NCBI RefSeq assembly: GCF_047496725.1
Contig: NC_132978.1
Location: forward strand, 1,813,001-1,877,000
Direction of reading: 5' to 3'
Length of the DNA stretch: 64,000 nt
Source of the DNA: Anoplolepis gracilipes
Lineage: Eukaryota > Arthropoda > Insecta > Hymenoptera > Formicidae
Part shown: positions 63,101 through 64,000 of the stretch, in pieces
Layout of the letters: each line of letters starts with the position of its first letter
Numbering within the stretch: position 1 is the first letter of the stretch
Program-made: the position numbers and the translations under genes
Notes under the pieces: generated by a model
Database searches by the model: none
The model's input: only the letters and a program-made list of their open reading frames with translations
What the model was told of the DNA's origin: nothing

Positions 63101-64000
63101 CTTATACATATATTTAAAAAAAAACCTAAAAAATTAATTAATTTAATATCTATTGAATTTGAAGAAATTTTGTGAAATTATATTTTTAAAAACTTAATTT
63201 TAGGATAATATTTTATTCTTTATTCAAATTACTTTTAAAGATCAACTAAATATTTTTAAAAAGAATATCATAATCACTTTAGATTCGTCATAAAAAGAAA
63301 GAGTATCAAAAAATGTGCGCTTCGCGCGTGTATAGTATTCTTTATATGATAGCACTTACGAAGGACGAGAGACAAGATCAAAGGTGATAAGGTAATCTTT
63401 TTTCTGATTATCACACATACACATACACATACACATTATTTTACACACGTATACATGCAATATACGCAAATATGTTCTATGGTACGGCATATGTATTGTC
63501 GTGCAATGGAACGTTGCATTTTTTATAAGTATGTACAATTATACCTCTATTATATCTCTCATCACTCACCAGCAACTCGAAGCATGCTTAGAGTGACAAC
63601 GAGTAGCAGCGCACGGTAGACGTATCAAAAAGACTTAAAGATTGTATCTGTCTCTCCTGCATCCGGTAGGTTAGCTCTGGCAACAGAAAAGTGCTTCAGA
63701 AACGAGATCTCAATACGTGATAAAATAGTTAATTTTTCTTCTAGATGTAGATTAAGTAGATGTGTGCGATCATATCGCATATTTTCGGCGCACATTTCGT
63801 ACACGCGGACGTATAATTCAGGCGAGTATAGTAGATTAGATAGTTGTCTCACACGCCAATCTCTCGCTAGAAAACTATCCTTTCACTTGTAGAAAAAGCA
63901 CGTCCTTCTGTGGCTTCTTTATTTTTTATTGTCAAACGATCGCTTCGCGAACGTTGCTAATGAGACGAGCGCATTTTCCAATGGATCGACTCTCAGTTCT
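59987..64000. other. No confident gene; simple repeats and GC patches
   Basis: Contains a long TA repeat (60078-60122), CT-rich sequence to 60270, a GC-richer patch at 60430-60800, then AT-rich DNA, and a moderately GC-rich patch from 63540 to the end. Probably intron or flank of Shab or of the next gene. Confidence 0.4.
60078..60122. repeat. (TA)n microsatellite
   Basis: About 45 bases of alternating TA. Confidence 0.95.

Noticed and set aside
1..64000. tRNA, rRNA, CRISPR, prokaryotic operons or an autonomous transposase gene
   Set aside because: Looked for and not seen; all mobile-looking elements here are short and non-coding.

Overview
This is AT-rich eukaryotic nuclear DNA from an insect. 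Its genes have short introns, its GC-rich promoter regions are separated by AT-rich spacers and long introns, and it carries abundant (TA)n/(CT)n microsatellites and short hairpin-type repeats. The predicted proteins are animal, and the K+ channel matches insect Shab closely. Hymenoptera, possibly an ant, is my best guess, but that is inference. No rRNA, tRNA, CRISPR array or prokaryotic feature was seen.

Layout. The left 17.5 kb holds five genes, all on the minus strand, listed here from left to right. They are the 5' part of a C2CD3-like centriole gene (1-1760, running off the left edge), a complete six-exon SWEET sugar transporter (3468-5125, fly saliva/slv), a 13-exon ATRIP-like checkpoint gene (6313-10354), a four-exon FAM234/ITFG3-like membrane protein (12201-14667), and a three-exon Ser/Arg/Pro-rich nuclear-type protein of unknown function (15733-17459). 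A 3 kb GC-rich, simple-repeat-rich divergent region (17460-20439) separates these from the plus-strand gene for OSGEP/Kae1, the tRNA t6A synthase subunit (20440-22057, four exons, 335 aa).

From about 24 kb to at least 42.5 kb, and probably to 59.9 kb or beyond, the window is occupied by Shab, the Kv2 delayed-rectifier channel, on the plus strand. It has a 5'UTR exon ending at 24512, a T1-domain exon (28800-30137), the whole S1-S6 membrane domain in one exon (39976-40822), a C-terminal exon (42220-42521) and a probable further C-terminal exon at 59831. Its introns are very long and hold microsatellites, GC-elevated islands, MITE-like hairpins, a strong G-quadruplex motif, and a near-perfect ~0.8 kb palindrome (44701-45488).

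The genes do not form one pathway. They are ordinary conserved insect genes. The best second-look items are the large palindrome in the Shab intron, a chained set of Shab upstream ORFs whose stops and starts overlap as ATGA, several undescribed hairpin elements, and candidate extra exons at 45.9, 55.6 and 59.8 kb.
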